Source: Leishmania mexicana MHOM/GT/2001/U1103 (lineage: Eukaryota; Euglenozoa; Kinetoplastea; Trypanosomatida; Trypanosomatidae). Taken from it: a stretch of 64,000 nt of DNA. Below are positions 51,630 to 61,266 of this stretch, piece after piece (the stretch's first letter is position 1; every line of letters begins with the position of its first letter). Made by a program: the position numbers and the translations under genes. The stretch spans positions 882,816-946,815 of the forward strand of contig NC_018332.1 in the NCBI RefSeq assembly GCF_000234665.1, given 5' to 3'. Below the pieces are notes generated by a model that ran no database searches, had not been told where the DNA came from, and saw nothing but the letters and a program-made list of their open reading frames with translations.

Positions 51630-53117
51630 ATGGGCCGCGATGAGGAACATGTTCGCGTGCTGTCAAAGCAGGAGCTGCTCGCCACGCACATCAAGGCGCT
51701 CAACGAGAGCTACACCGTGAAGCCGCATCTTGAGTACACGACGATTCGCGCCGTCAACGGCCCTCTCGTCATCCTGGAGGATGTGCGCAAGCCGACCTTC
51801 GCCGAGATCGTCAAAATCGAGCTGGCCGACGGCACCGCCCGTCGTGGCCAGGTGCTCGAGGTGGATGGCACCAAGGCTGTCGTGCAGGTCTTCGAGGGCA
51901 CGTCCGGTATCGATGTCATGCGCTCCAAGTGCGAGTTTACGGGCAAGGTTATGGAGCTTGGCGTAAGCGAGGACATGCTGGGCCGCATCTTCAACGGTTC
52001 CGGCATCCCGATCGATAACGGCCCACCGGTGCTGCCGGAGCAGTTCCGCAACATCGAGGGTATTCCAATCAACCCGCGCGCGCGTGTCTACCCGGAGGAG
52101 ATGATCCAGACGGGTATCTCGTCCATCGATGTCATGACCTCCATCTCGCGCGGCCAGAAGATTCCGCTCTTCTCCGGCGCTGGCCTGCCGCACAACGAAA
52201 TCGCCGCGCAGATTGTGCGTCAGGCCGGTCTCGTGAAGCGCGAGGGCAAGACAGAGGACTTCTGTGTTGTCTTCGCCGCCATGGGTGTGAACCAGGAGAC
52301 GGCCCGCTTTTTCCGCACAGAGTTCGAGCAGAACGGCTCGATGGAGAAGACGGTCCTCTTCCTGAACCTGGCGAACGACCCGACCATTGAACGCATCGTG
52401 ACGCCGCGTCTGGCCCTCACCACCGCCGAGTACCTCGCCTACGACTGCGGTAAGCACGTGCTCGTCATTCTGACCGACATGTCCTCGTACGCCGATGCCC
52501 TGCGTGAGGTGTCCGCCGCCCGTGAGGAGGTGCCCGGTCGCCGAGGTTTCCCCGGCTACATGTACACAAATCTGGCGTGCATCTACGAGCGTGCAGGCCG
52601 TGTGCTCGGCCGCGCCGGCTCCATCACCCAGATCCCGATTCTGTCCATGCCGAACGATGACATTACCCACCCCATTCCAGATCTCACCGGGTACATTACG
52701 GAGGGCCAGATCTACGTGGACCGCCAGCTGCACAACCGGCAGCTGTACCCGCCGATCAACATTCTGCCGTCGTTGTCACGCCTGATGAAGAACGCCATTG
52801 GCGAGGGCATGACCCGCAAGGATCACAGCGGCGTGAGCAATCAAATGTACGCCGCCTACGCCATCAGTCGTGATATTCTCGCCATGAAGGCCGTCGTTGG
52901 CGAGGAGGCACTGAGTAGCGAGGATCTGCTGTACCTCGAGTTTCTCGACAAGTTCGAGCACAAGTTCATCTGCCAGGGCTTCTACGAAACACGTGATATC
53001 TTCCAGAGCCTTGACCTGTGCTGGGAGCTGCTGCGCACGTTCCCCAAGAGCATGCTGAACAAGATCGACATCAAGACCCGTGATGAGTTCTATGACCGCC
53101 ACCCGGGCCGCAAGTAA
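51630..53117 (+). CDS. VMA2: V-type proton ATPase subunit B
   Basis: 495-residue regulatory (non-catalytic) nucleotide-binding subunit of the V1 sector, which with subunit A forms the A3B3 ring that powers proton pumping into acidocalcisomes, endosomes and lysosomes. Seen: an N-terminal beta-barrel ([17 protein letters not shown], then [20 protein letters not shown]), the degenerate P-loop region [14 protein letters not shown] (about 182-195) that lacks the GKT Walker lysine as expected for [16 protein letters not shown], and the ATPase alpha/beta signature [14 protein letters not shown] at about 374-387. The gene ends with FYDRHPGRK. The chosen ATG gives a protein beginning [11 protein letters not shown], the normal family length (490-510). 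The frame open upstream is 5' UTR. Confidence 0.97.
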   Translation: MGRDEEHVRVLSKQELLATHIKALNESYTVKPHLEYTTIRAVNGPLVILEDVRKPTFAEIVKIELADGTARRGQVLEVDGTKAVVQVFEGTSGIDVMRSKCEFTGKVMELGVSEDMLGRIFNGSGIPIDNGPPVLPEQFRNIEGIPINPRARVYPEEMIQTGISSIDVMTSISRGQKIPLFSGAGLPHNEIAAQIVRQAGLVKREGKTEDFCVVFAAMGVNQETARFFRTEFEQNGSMEKTVLFLNLANDPTIERIVTPRLALTTAEYLAYDCGKHVLVILTDMSSYADALREVSAAREEVPGRRGFPGYMYTNLACIYERAGRVLGRAGSITQIPILSMPNDDITHPIPDLTGYITEGQIYVDRQLHNRQLYPPINILPSLSRLMKNAIGEGMTRKDHSGVSNQMYAAYAISRDILAMKAVVGEEALSSEDLLYLEFLDKFEHKFICQGFYETRDIFQSLDLCWELLRTFPKSMLNKIDIKTRDEFYDRHPGRK

Positions 53118-53856
53118 TCGACGGGATGCCATAGAGGAGCCAAAGAGCGAGAGAGCGCGCGCGCCAGGGAAGGGTGTATGGAGGCGGGCTGCATTGGCCG
53201 GTCGTCAATCGTCAGCCGCCATGCATGTCCTCTACTGTGTCTTTGCTCGCCACGATGAGCTCTAGGAGTTGATTGCGTAGACTCGCACACCCTTCTCCTC
53301 ACCATGCGGCGTCCCGCTGTGCGTGTGCACGCTGTCGCTCTCTCCCTCTCTTGTTCGGCTGTTGGTCCAGCGTGCTTTTACCATCACGCGCTGGCATTTT
53401 TCTGCAGCTCGTGTGTCGGGCCCGCTATGTAGGTGCGTGTGCTCTCGCGCGAGAAGGAGAAAGAAAGGTGGCGGGCAGGAGGGAAGGGGCAGGAAGGGGC
53501 GAAGAGGAGACCAGTGCGTGCGCTTGCAGCGCCGAGACTCGCTGATGAGTGGTGCCTTGCCCGTGCCCTCTCCTTTCTGGTGTATGTTGTTCACTTCTAC
53601 TATCGGCATGAGTGGTACACAGAAATCGCACGCGGTCAGCGCCGATGCGCCGGCGCGCAGACACCCCACTGTGTGCCGTCTGCCTCTTTGCTTGTGTGTT
53701 TTATCATCACTATCGTTCTCCAGCGGCTACTTGATGCTCTGCGAGCTTGTTGGAGAGCGAGCGAAACGGAGGACGTGCGTGTGTGCTGCGGGGGGGGGGA
53801 TGCGTGTAACCGAGGAGGAGGCATGCAGGGCCCCATCAAAGGTGCGAGGAAGTTGT

Positions 53857-53907
53857 GGGGTGTGAGTGGCGTGGGGGTGGTGATGGTGGTGGTGGGGGTG
53901 GGGGGGG
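53857..53907 (+). other. G-rich, G-quadruplex-capable stretch in V-ATPase B 3' UTR region
   Basis: G-runs of 4, 5, 5 and 8 separated by GT-rich spacers on the transcript strand. Long loops make folding less certain than for the 49.5-kb motif. Confidence 0.45.
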
Positions 53908-55142
53908 TGTTGAAACGGTAAGGCCTGCAGGCATATTTCCTCCCTCCGAAAATGCACACACACACGCACGCACACGCACACGCACTGTCTGTCTGCCTTT
54001 TTCTGTCCGCGTACACGTGTGTCTGTGTGTGTGTCTGTGCCTCCCTTGTTGCGTGATCGCCCTGCCAATACCGCTCCATTACCGGCAACCGCGGCGTTCC
54101 CCCCATTCACTCTTCTCTGTGTGGGTGCAAGGCGTTTGGTGTTGTTCTCGTGCGCGGTCGTATGGCGGCTCTGCATGTTGTCCTCTATGATGCAACGAAC
54201 CGTTATATACACACACACACACGCACGCACCTTTATATATAGGCCTTATGTAGCGTTGTAGGAGTCATGCCGCTCTTTGACGGCACACTCGGTGGCCTCT
54301 ACCTGTGTGTCGGGGTGCGCGTGTGAGGGCGTGCATGTGTGCATGGCGAGTTGTCGGTTCTCTGTAAGGAAAGGACGAGCGGAAACTGCGGTGAGTCTTC
54401 CTGGAAAAAGATGAGCATCGAAAATAATCGGGAAAGCACCGAGACGATCACGAGCGGGCGCTACTCGAGTGTGTATGCGCAGAGAGTTTGTGTGTGTGTG
54501 TATGGGGGGGCGCATCCGTGTCTGGCTCTCTTTCTCCCTCTCCGCCGCGTTACGACACGCATGTGCATGGGCACGTGTACTTGCCCGGCGTGTATTGGGT
54601 ATGGGGTGCGAGGCTTTCCTCAATGAAGCCGAAGCCAGACACGCGCGCTGTCCCCTCCCCCTCTTCACTCACCTCCACCAAGAAGAGGGCACACGCGTTG
54701 TCTGGTGCGGGTAGGCTGGGCGAAGCAGTAAAATGCATGTGTGGGCGCGCGACGGGAGAGGAGGTCTGGGAGGCAGGCAGGCAGGAAATTGATGTCCTTT
54801 CCTCTGTTGGTTTCTGCTCTGCGCCGCACACGTGTGTAGCGTGCGATCGCTCTGCCGCCAGCTATGACCGTACGTGGGAGGGGGGGGGTGGTGGACGTCA
54901 GACGCGCGTCGTTTCCGTGCGTCGAAGGCGTCTCTCCTTCTCCAGTCCCGCTCACAATCTCTCTGCCACCTCCCTATCTCGCCGCTGCTCACTGCCATCT
55001 GCCCGTTCTTTCCGCGCCCTCGTGCAACACCATTCACACCAACACCATCGCCTCCACCCACACAGCTTCATGCAGTGGTACGGCTGCAGGTGCGCCGAGT
55101 GACTCCCCGTTACGTGGAGGCAATGGATCATCGACCCTTCTA

Positions 55143-55222
55143 TGCTTCCATCCCATCCCATCCCCTTCCTCACCCCTGCGTGCGCGCTCTCTCCGCCTTG
55201 GCATTTATCGTGCGAACCGAAG
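55143..55222 (+). promoter_or_regulatory. candidate spliced-leader acceptor for eIF2B gamma
   Basis: C/T-rich DNA (55143-55200) followed by AG at 55221-55222, about 117 nt before the ATG. Confidence 0.35.
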
Positions 55223-55338
55223 TGCTGTGAAGGGCGGGGGATCGTTGCGTTCTCGTTCTGGATTTCTTCCTTGATGGTTTCCCGCGCTGCTCCATCCTTT
55301 TACTTTGGTGTGTGGCCCCTCATCTGCGCATCGTCGCC

Positions 55339-57357
55339 ATGTCCTCCGACACTGCCGCGTCCTGTCTGCTGGACATTGTTGTCTTCGCGGGCGGGGACTC
55401 ACTGGATCTGATGCCGCTGACTGCCGTGGAGCAGAAGACGATGCTGCGGATCTGCAACCGACCCTTGATTTGGTACGCCATCACGCCATGGATCGAGGCA
55501 GGCTTTCGCTGCTTCTTTCTGTGCGTCAACGAGGACTACGCGACACTGCGAGCGTACCTCTCTCGGGCTTTTGACGGCATCGACTTCCACTATATTCTTG
55601 TTCCCTCCAACATTGGCGATCACCCGTCCACAACGTGCGACGCTGTCAAGGCGTACCTCAAGCACAAGGAGGCGCTGCGGGTTGGCGAGGAGGGCACGCT
55701 CGCCGAGGTTTCTCGTGGCATGCCGGATCGCGACGACCCCGCGATGAACGTGGAGGCAAGCGGTGGCCGCTCTCCTTCTGTGATGTCACTGCATGAGGCG
55801 CAACAGTACCGCGGCGCCAGTGGCAGCCGAAATCACGGTGGCAGCACCAGCCACAGCAATCGTGACCCGCTGAGGCTCGAGCGCATGAACAGCGCCGGCC
55901 TCCCGCGCGATGCTCTGCTGCTGAGCTGCGACACCATCCTTGTCGACGTTGACGTAGCGAGCTTCGTGGAGCGTCACTACGCCTCTCTGGCGTCCGTGAC
56001 GGCATTGCTATACCGCCCTCTGCGCAAGCGCGGCGGCGGTGATCACAAAGGTGGCCACCGACACGGAAAGGGTGGTGGTGGTGCTTCAGCCGACGCCGCG
56101 GAGGTGTCCTACACCCACGCGCTGTCGTGTGTTGCCTACGAGGAGACAGATGTGCTTGTCTCCATGGCACTCGGTGCGGCCTCTAGCGCGCCAACCTCCT
56201 CATGTAGCCGACACTTGCCGAGTGGGCTGCTGTCGCAGTCGCTGCACGCCTCTGCCGGCCTGAGTGCCCGCTCACCCTGCGAGGCACGCACCATGACGGC
56301 CGAGCCCGTTCACGTCCACCACCACCGCATGCACTACCTCAACCCGCTCGAGGGCAAGCCTGAGGTGCGTATTACCACGGCGTTCGCAGCGCGCCGTCCT
56401 GACTTGACGTTCGCCGCCGATGTTGTCGACGCGCACGCGTACCTGATGAGCCGTTGGGTGCTCGAGTTTATTGCGGAATCGGCAGGCGTTTCGGACATGA
56501 GCGTGCGCAAGGACATTCTGCCTCTGCTGGCACGTAGTCAACACACCACTGTCAACGTAGCTGAAAAAGTGTTCGTGACGCCGGCGGAGAAGCTGAAGAT
56601 GAACGTGCCGCTTCACTGGCTCGGCGAGGGCGCCGAGATCTCGGCGCAGTCGCTTAACGCTGCGTGTGGACTTTCACTGCCGGAGGTGACAGACTCGCTG
56701 CGCGTGTTCTGCACTATCTACGAGGAGGACCCCGACGTGGGGTGCCGCATCTGCCGCATGAACACCCGCGACAACTACCGCGCACTGAACCACGACATCA
56801 TCTCCGCCAAGTGCTCCCAGCTTCAGCTAGAGGAGCCACCGCTGAGCACCGGCGGTGTTGCAGGCACTGGTGGTGCATTCGGCGGAGGCACCAGAGCCAT
56901 GAACCGCTTCGCGCTACCATCCTTACTTCCCCATGGCGGCGCCCACGCCGGCCACATAAGCGCTGCTGGTGGAGCAGCACATGGCGACAGCGGCAAGCCG
57001 GCACCGTCCGCTGGCGCTGTGGCCCTTTCCTCACTCCTTCCGGATAACCCGATCACGCTGCGGGAGAAGATTGGCGACCAGCAGGTGTGCATTATCGGCA
57101 GTTTCATCGACTCCGTCCCGCCACCGAACGTGTTCGTGACGCGCAGTGTGATTGGCGCGCACGTCACGCTGGAACCCGGCGTTCGCATCACGGACAGCAT
57201 CCTCATGGGCAACGTTGAGATTGGTGCCAAGGCGGTCGTGTCGAATAGCGTCATCGGCACCGGTGCTGTCGTGAACGCCGGATGTCGCGTTGTGGGCACC
57301 ATTGTCGGGCCCCGTTGCGTCGTCGAGGAGAACGCAAGCGACACCATAATTGAGTAA
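55339..57357 (+). CDS. EIF2B3: translation initiation factor eIF2B gamma subunit
   Basis: 672 residues from the ATG at 55339. eIF2B is the guanine-nucleotide exchange factor of eIF2; gamma pairs with the catalytic epsilon subunit. The N-terminal nucleotidyltransferase-like fold shows LDIVVFAGGDSLDLMPL, CNRPLIWYAITPWIEAGF and, after an insertion, LLLSCDTILVDVDVASFVE (about 193-211). TAFAARRPDLTFAADVVDAH and YLMSRWVLEFI match the gamma middle part. The C-terminus (about 588-672) is a left-handed beta helix with hexapeptide-like turns: VTRSVIGAHVTLEPGVRITD, SILMGNVEIGAKAV, SNSVIGTGAVVNAG. It is much longer than human (452) owing to Ser/Gly/His-rich insertions at about 120-185, 230-255 and 500-570. 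Gamma rather than epsilon is supported by the lack of a W2 domain. Confidence 0.88.
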   Translation: MSSDTAASCLLDIVVFAGGDSLDLMPLTAVEQKTMLRICNRPLIWYAITPWIEAGFRCFFLCVNEDYATLRAYLSRAFDGIDFHYILVPSNIGDHPSTTCDAVKAYLKHKEALRVGEEGTLAEVSRGMPDRDDPAMNVEASGGRSPSVMSLHEAQQYRGASGSRNHGGSTSHSNRDPLRLERMNSAGLPRDALLLSCDTILVDVDVASFVERHYASLASVTALLYRPLRKRGGGDHKGGHRHGKGGGGASADAAEVSYTHALSCVAYEETDVLVSMALGAASSAPTSSCSRHLPSGLLSQSLHASAGLSARSPCEARTMTAEPVHVHHHRMHYLNPLEGKPEVRITTAFAARRPDLTFAADVVDAHAYLMSRWVLEFIAESAGVSDMSVRKDILPLLARSQHTTVNVAEKVFVTPAEKLKMNVPLHWLGEGAEISAQSLNAACGLSLPEVTDSLRVFCTIYEEDPDVGCRICRMNTRDNYRALNHDIISAKCSQLQLEEPPLSTGGVAGTGGAFGGGTRAMNRFALPSLLPHGGAHAGHISAAGGAAHGDSGKPAPSAGAVALSSLLPDNPITLREKIGDQQVCIIGSFIDSVPPPNVFVTRSVIGAHVTLEPGVRITDSILMGNVEIGAKAVVSNSVIGTGAVVNAGCRVVGTIVGPRCVVEENASDTIIE

Positions 57358-57899
57358 CCCTGTACTAGCTTGGATCTGCGTCTCTCTCTGTGTGTGTGTG
57401 TGTGTGCGTGCACGTGCGCGCGCTGTTGTGTGCGAGGGCGCGTGTTCGTCTATCCACAGCAGAGAGCCGCCGCGGGTCATGCAGATGGAGGCAGACACGA
57501 GGCGGAGGTGGGCGGCCGTTTGGATGTCACTCTTCGCCTACTCTCCATGGTTCGCGCTCCCCACTCTCTCTGTCTGTGTTTCTGTTGGCGGCCGAAGTCG
57601 CTGGCGGCTGTCGCTGCCGTGTTGGGTGTTCTTCGTCCACGTTTGACGATAAAAACGCGCGAGCACGGCGCACATCGTGAGCGACAGCCGCTGCGACGAA
57701 AATTGCAGCAAACCATCGACTCATCGCTATGCACGTGTGGATGTCTCCTCTCTGTCTGGGTATCTGTCTGTGTGTGTGCTCGGCGCTTTCCGCGCACCCC
57801 CTCTCCCTCTCTCTCGCACCGCCCCGCGCGTGTGCTCTCTCCCCGCTTGCTGCCTCTCTTTCTGGTGTCTTTGCATGCGCGAGAGAGCGCGTGTGTATG

Positions 57900-57906
<7 letters not shown>

Positions 57907-57939
<33 letters not shown>
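57907..57939 (+). repeat. long GT microsatellite
   Basis: 33-nt uninterrupted GT run, extended upstream to about 57890 with interruptions; followed by GGCAGC hexamers. Confidence 0.9.
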
Positions 57940-57941
<2 letters not shown>

Positions 57942-57993
57942 TACAGCAGCGGCAGCGGCAGCGGCAGGCCGCCTCTCTCAGCGTCGCACTTCC

Positions 57994-58033
57994 TAGCCCC
58001 CTTTTCCCATCCTTGTCTTCTTCACGCACACAG
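57994..58033 (+). promoter_or_regulatory. candidate spliced-leader acceptor for the DUF676 gene
   Basis: Pyrimidine tract and first strong AG at 58032-58033, about 310 nt before the ATG. Confidence 0.35.
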
Positions 58034-58344
58034 CAGCCATCGACCTCAGCCCATCCAACTGACGATCCACCCTTTTACGCGTCTCGACGAAGCGGCAGCA
58101 CGGCACGTAGGCGTACTTCTCGAGTACTTTCCTTTGAGGGAGACACCATTCCATCGCTCTTTGTGTGTGTGTGTGTTTCCGCCAGCGTTCCAGCGTGCTC
58201 GTGTATTGATAGCGGTGACGGTTGACAGAGAGAAAGTCTCTCGCACCACTGCCTGTGCCTGCGTGCGCTTCATCGATCGCTATCAGCTTCTTCCTCGCCG
58301 CGGGACTCATCCCATCAGCTGCACACGTGCACACAGAAGGACAA

Positions 58345-59829
58345 ATGGAGGCTGCTCTTAACCACGCCATGCCGCTGGCGAGCGAACCATTGCGCAAACC
58401 GCCACGCACACTCTGCATTGTCCTGGCTCACCACGGCTATCGCGGCAAACCCACTGACTTTCAGTACTTGTGCTCGGTGTGCAGGCAGACGCTAAAAGAC
58501 TTCAGGAAAAGCACACCGAAGGTCAATGGCGAGGCGCTGCTTTCACGTAGGCCGCGCTTCGTATTCATTCGTCCTCGTGAAAACAACGGCGCTAAAATGG
58601 ATGCCGGCGTGTTTGCCTGCGCGCGTCGCTACGTCGATCAAGTCTGCCTTACTGTCGATAAGCTTGTGGCCAAAAGGCTCGGCATCGGTGGTGAGATGAG
58701 TTGTGTCGCCGTCCAGACGACCGGTGTCACTGCAGACGGCGCAAAAACGGCGGCGAAGCACAAGCTGTGCTTCAGCGCTGTGGGCCACTCAATGGGCGGC
58801 CTCATCCTGCGCGCCGCGCTGCCCGAGCTGATGGAGCGGATCGAGGAAAGATTCGAGGCATTCGAGGAGGTGTGCGAGGTGCACTGGGACCTCTTCTGCA
58901 CCATGGCAACGCCTCACCTCGGGGTGAGGTATATGAAGTCTAAAGCGATGACATTCCTCTGCCGGCGCATCGGGACTCATCTGTGGCCGGCAATGGCGGA
59001 CCTGTTCTGCACGAACAGCGTCGTTGGAGTGGACCTGACCTCGGACGACTACCTCGCGGCCTGGGGTCGGTTTGAGCGACGCGTGCTGTTGAACGTTGTC
59101 AACGATAACACTGTGTTGACGTACAGCAGCAGCTTCGCGGTGACCCTGGACGTGCTGAAGCGTGTCGGCGCCCCGCTTCCTTCGACGGATGAGGAGATCA
59201 CCGATATGTGCTGTCCACAGGATGATGAGGAGGAGGAGGAGGAGGAGGAGAACCATCAGCACTCTGACGGAGCTGTTCTTCAACTCGCCCGCCTTGGCGT
59301 CAAGTGTGCGTCGTCGAGAGAGGAACTGTGCGACAACGGTTTCGTTCTCGAAAGTATTTCGCCTGAGCTATGGCCGCCCGATGTGCTCGTGGAGGAACGC
59401 GAACTGGCGGAGCGCATCTTGACGCATGTGGGGCCACTGGAGCTGCATCTCGTGGACTTCCGCCCGCCGTGCGCTCGTCTTACGTCAGCGGCTGCACCCG
59501 ATGAGACGGACGGCTGTGATGCGCCACGCAGGCCTGGCATCCTGGCGAGGGAGATGGTGACGATAGCGGCTGCCCGCTTTGGCCACTGGGCCTTGGTGGG
59601 TAAGAAACCCTGCAAATACCCCTCCGTCTTTGGGTTTGTTTCGGAGTACATTGTCAAGGACTTGCTTTTACGCTCGTATGGGATATCCGCGCCTGTGCTG
59701 GCACCGCAGGATGGGCACTTGCACTGTGGCGGGGCTTCCAACGGCGGCGACACGGAGGTCAAGGATCATGACTGCATGCTGACTGTCGCTGAGCCCTCTG
59801 GGGCGCCTGCGCCTTTGGCGAACGTGTGA
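58345..59829 (+). CDS. DUF676 putative serine esterase (alpha/beta hydrolase)
   Basis: 494 residues from the ATG at 58345 (a second Met at residue 9 is possible). The protein fits the DUF676 lipase-like family. LCIVLAHHGYRGKPTDFQYL near the start corresponds to the family's HGxxGxxxD/EF/Y oxyanion segment. The nucleophile elbow GHSMGGLILRAALPEL has Ser 149. Downstream, WDLFCTMATPHLGVRYMKS is the family's TxxTPHLG motif. The catalytic Asp and His are not certain from reading alone. An acidic run of Glu residues lies at about 293-302. No clear signal peptide or membrane span is seen. Substrate is unknown; related proteins hydrolyse lipids or act on lipid droplets. Confidence is high for the fold, low for the reaction. 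Confidence 0.82.
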   Translation: MEAALNHAMPLASEPLRKPPRTLCIVLAHHGYRGKPTDFQYLCSVCRQTLKDFRKSTPKVNGEALLSRRPRFVFIRPRENNGAKMDAGVFACARRYVDQVCLTVDKLVAKRLGIGGEMSCVAVQTTGVTADGAKTAAKHKLCFSAVGHSMGGLILRAALPELMERIEERFEAFEEVCEVHWDLFCTMATPHLGVRYMKSKAMTFLCRRIGTHLWPAMADLFCTNSVVGVDLTSDDYLAAWGRFERRVLLNVVNDNTVLTYSSSFAVTLDVLKRVGAPLPSTDEEITDMCCPQDDEEEEEEEENHQHSDGAVLQLARLGVKCASSREELCDNGFVLESISPELWPPDVLVEERELAERILTHVGPLELHLVDFRPPCARLTSAAAPDETDGCDAPRRPGILAREMVTIAAARFGHWALVGKKPCKYPSVFGFVSEYIVKDLLLRSYGISAPVLAPQDGHLHCGGASNGGDTEVKDHDCMLTVAEPSGAPAPLANV

Positions 59830-60150
59830 GGAGGCCGTCCTCAGGGCTTCATGCATCTCGCGTCTTGTCGTGTTTATTTCCGTGTGCGCAACACCTTGAC
59901 GCTCCCTGGCGGGACCTCAGTGAACCTGATTAATTATCAGGGATACGGTGCTGGCGCGCCAGTACCTTGCGCACTCGAGCACCGCTCTTCTATTTCGTGT
60001 ACCTTTCGTTCTTGCTTGCTTGTTCACTTGCACCCGCTGTCTGCGCTGTCGAGTTCTTCAGCAAGGGTTGCCCTCCGCCTGGCTTCTCTGTTTTCTTTCC
60101 CTCTTATTATCGCACGCCACCGGCACCGCTGAGAGGGCTGCCGCTGCCGG

Positions 60151-60170
60151 TGGTGGTGGTGGTGGTGGTG
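60151..60170 (+). repeat. GGT trinucleotide repeat
   Basis: About six to seven tandem GGT units followed by GTGC/GT repeats. Confidence 0.8.
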
Positions 60171-61204
60171 CGTGCGTGCGTGTGTGTGCACGAACGCGGC
60201 CACAGTTCAGACAAAGAAAAATGAATTCGACGACGCGAGTGCGAGCCAATACAAGCGCATAGACGCACGTATAGAAAGAGGCGTGTGTGCGTGTGTGCGG
60301 GGCGATGCGGCCTGCGCATTATTCAGGTCCATCCCCACGTGCATGGGCGCAGGCACAGTCGTCCGAGCCTCTCTGCCCTTTGCACTCGCTTCCTTGGTGG
60401 GGTGCTGTGCGTGTGCATTTCTCTCCCTGTGCGTGCAGGCGCGTGGTGTGCTCTACGGCAGTGCCTCAATCACCATATAAGAGTGGCAGCTGCTGCCCCG
60501 CGTGCACTCTCCCCGTCTCGCATCAAGTGGCCAGCGTATGCCTGCTGCTCTTTGGTGCACTCACAGCTGCCTGGCCTCCCGCTAACCTCGCATTCACTTG
60601 GACAGACCCCCCCCCTCTCTCCCCCCTCCCCCAACCATCCCACTTCAAACAACTCCAGCTGTCGCCCCTCCTTCCCCGACTATCACGCGCTTTGCCTCTT
60701 CTTTTCCGACAGGCGGACCTTGCTTTTTTCCCCTTCTCGACTCCGCACGACCGCCGCACCACCAGAGCCCCCCTCCTCCCCCTCCTCAACGCCAGACCCC
60801 TGACACACACGCGCACACAACTGAAGACGGACAAGAACAGCGTAGCCATCCGCTGGTGCGGAGAGGCGTGCGTGCCTGGCTGTATTGCTAGCTACAGCAC
60901 CCATCCCGACCCACGCGCCTCCGAGCCCCCGTCGCTCTCTGCGCGTGAGTCGGCTTGTCTTCTCCACTTTCTCCGAATTTTGGCTGTAGACCGTCTCTCG
61001 TTTTCTTTCGATCCTTGCCGACCGTAATGCAGTCGCCCTGCGTTGCCGCATCGCTTGCGATTCTCCTTCACCCTCAGCGCGTGTGACTGGACCATCACCC
61101 GGAACCCTTTGCGTGCTGTGTCTCTGTGATTTGCTTTCTCTCGCTCTGTGCGCTGCCGCTGCTTACAGCTCTATTCACTTCTCACGCGCCCTCGTCGCGT
61201 GATC

Positions 61205-61230
61205 GCTAGTCCTTCTCCCTTAGCTTTCAG
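61205..61230 (+). promoter_or_regulatory. candidate spliced-leader acceptor for the ITFG1-like gene
   Basis: TCC/T-rich tract ending CTTTCAG, AG at 61229-61230, 36 nt upstream of the ATG. Confidence 0.45.
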
Positions 61231-61266
61231 TTCCTACCCCTTCTCCGGTTGAGGCGGCAACTTACA

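Larger units (their letters stand above)
53118..55338 (+). other. intergenic spacer
   Basis: No gene is supported over about 2.2 kb. A G-rich stretch lies at 53857-53907, CA/GT tracts at 53955-53984 and 54015-54034, a CA/TA run at 54207-54241, and pyrimidine-rich DNA at 55130-55200. Confidence 0.6.
57358..58344 (+). other. intergenic spacer
   Basis: No gene is supported. Contains GT tracts (57390-57406 and the longest of the window at 57907-57939), GGCAGC repeats (57949-57968) and the splice signal near 57994-58033. Confidence 0.6.
59830..61266 (+). other. intergenic spacer
   Basis: No gene is supported over about 1.4 kb. A GGT repeat at 60151-60170 runs into GT-rich DNA; C/T-rich tracts at 60605-60660 and 60770-60790. 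Confidence 0.6.

Noticed and set aside
51663..52733. 356-codon minus-strand frame opposite V-ATPase B
   Set aside because: Same reason: antisense shadow of a conserved gene.
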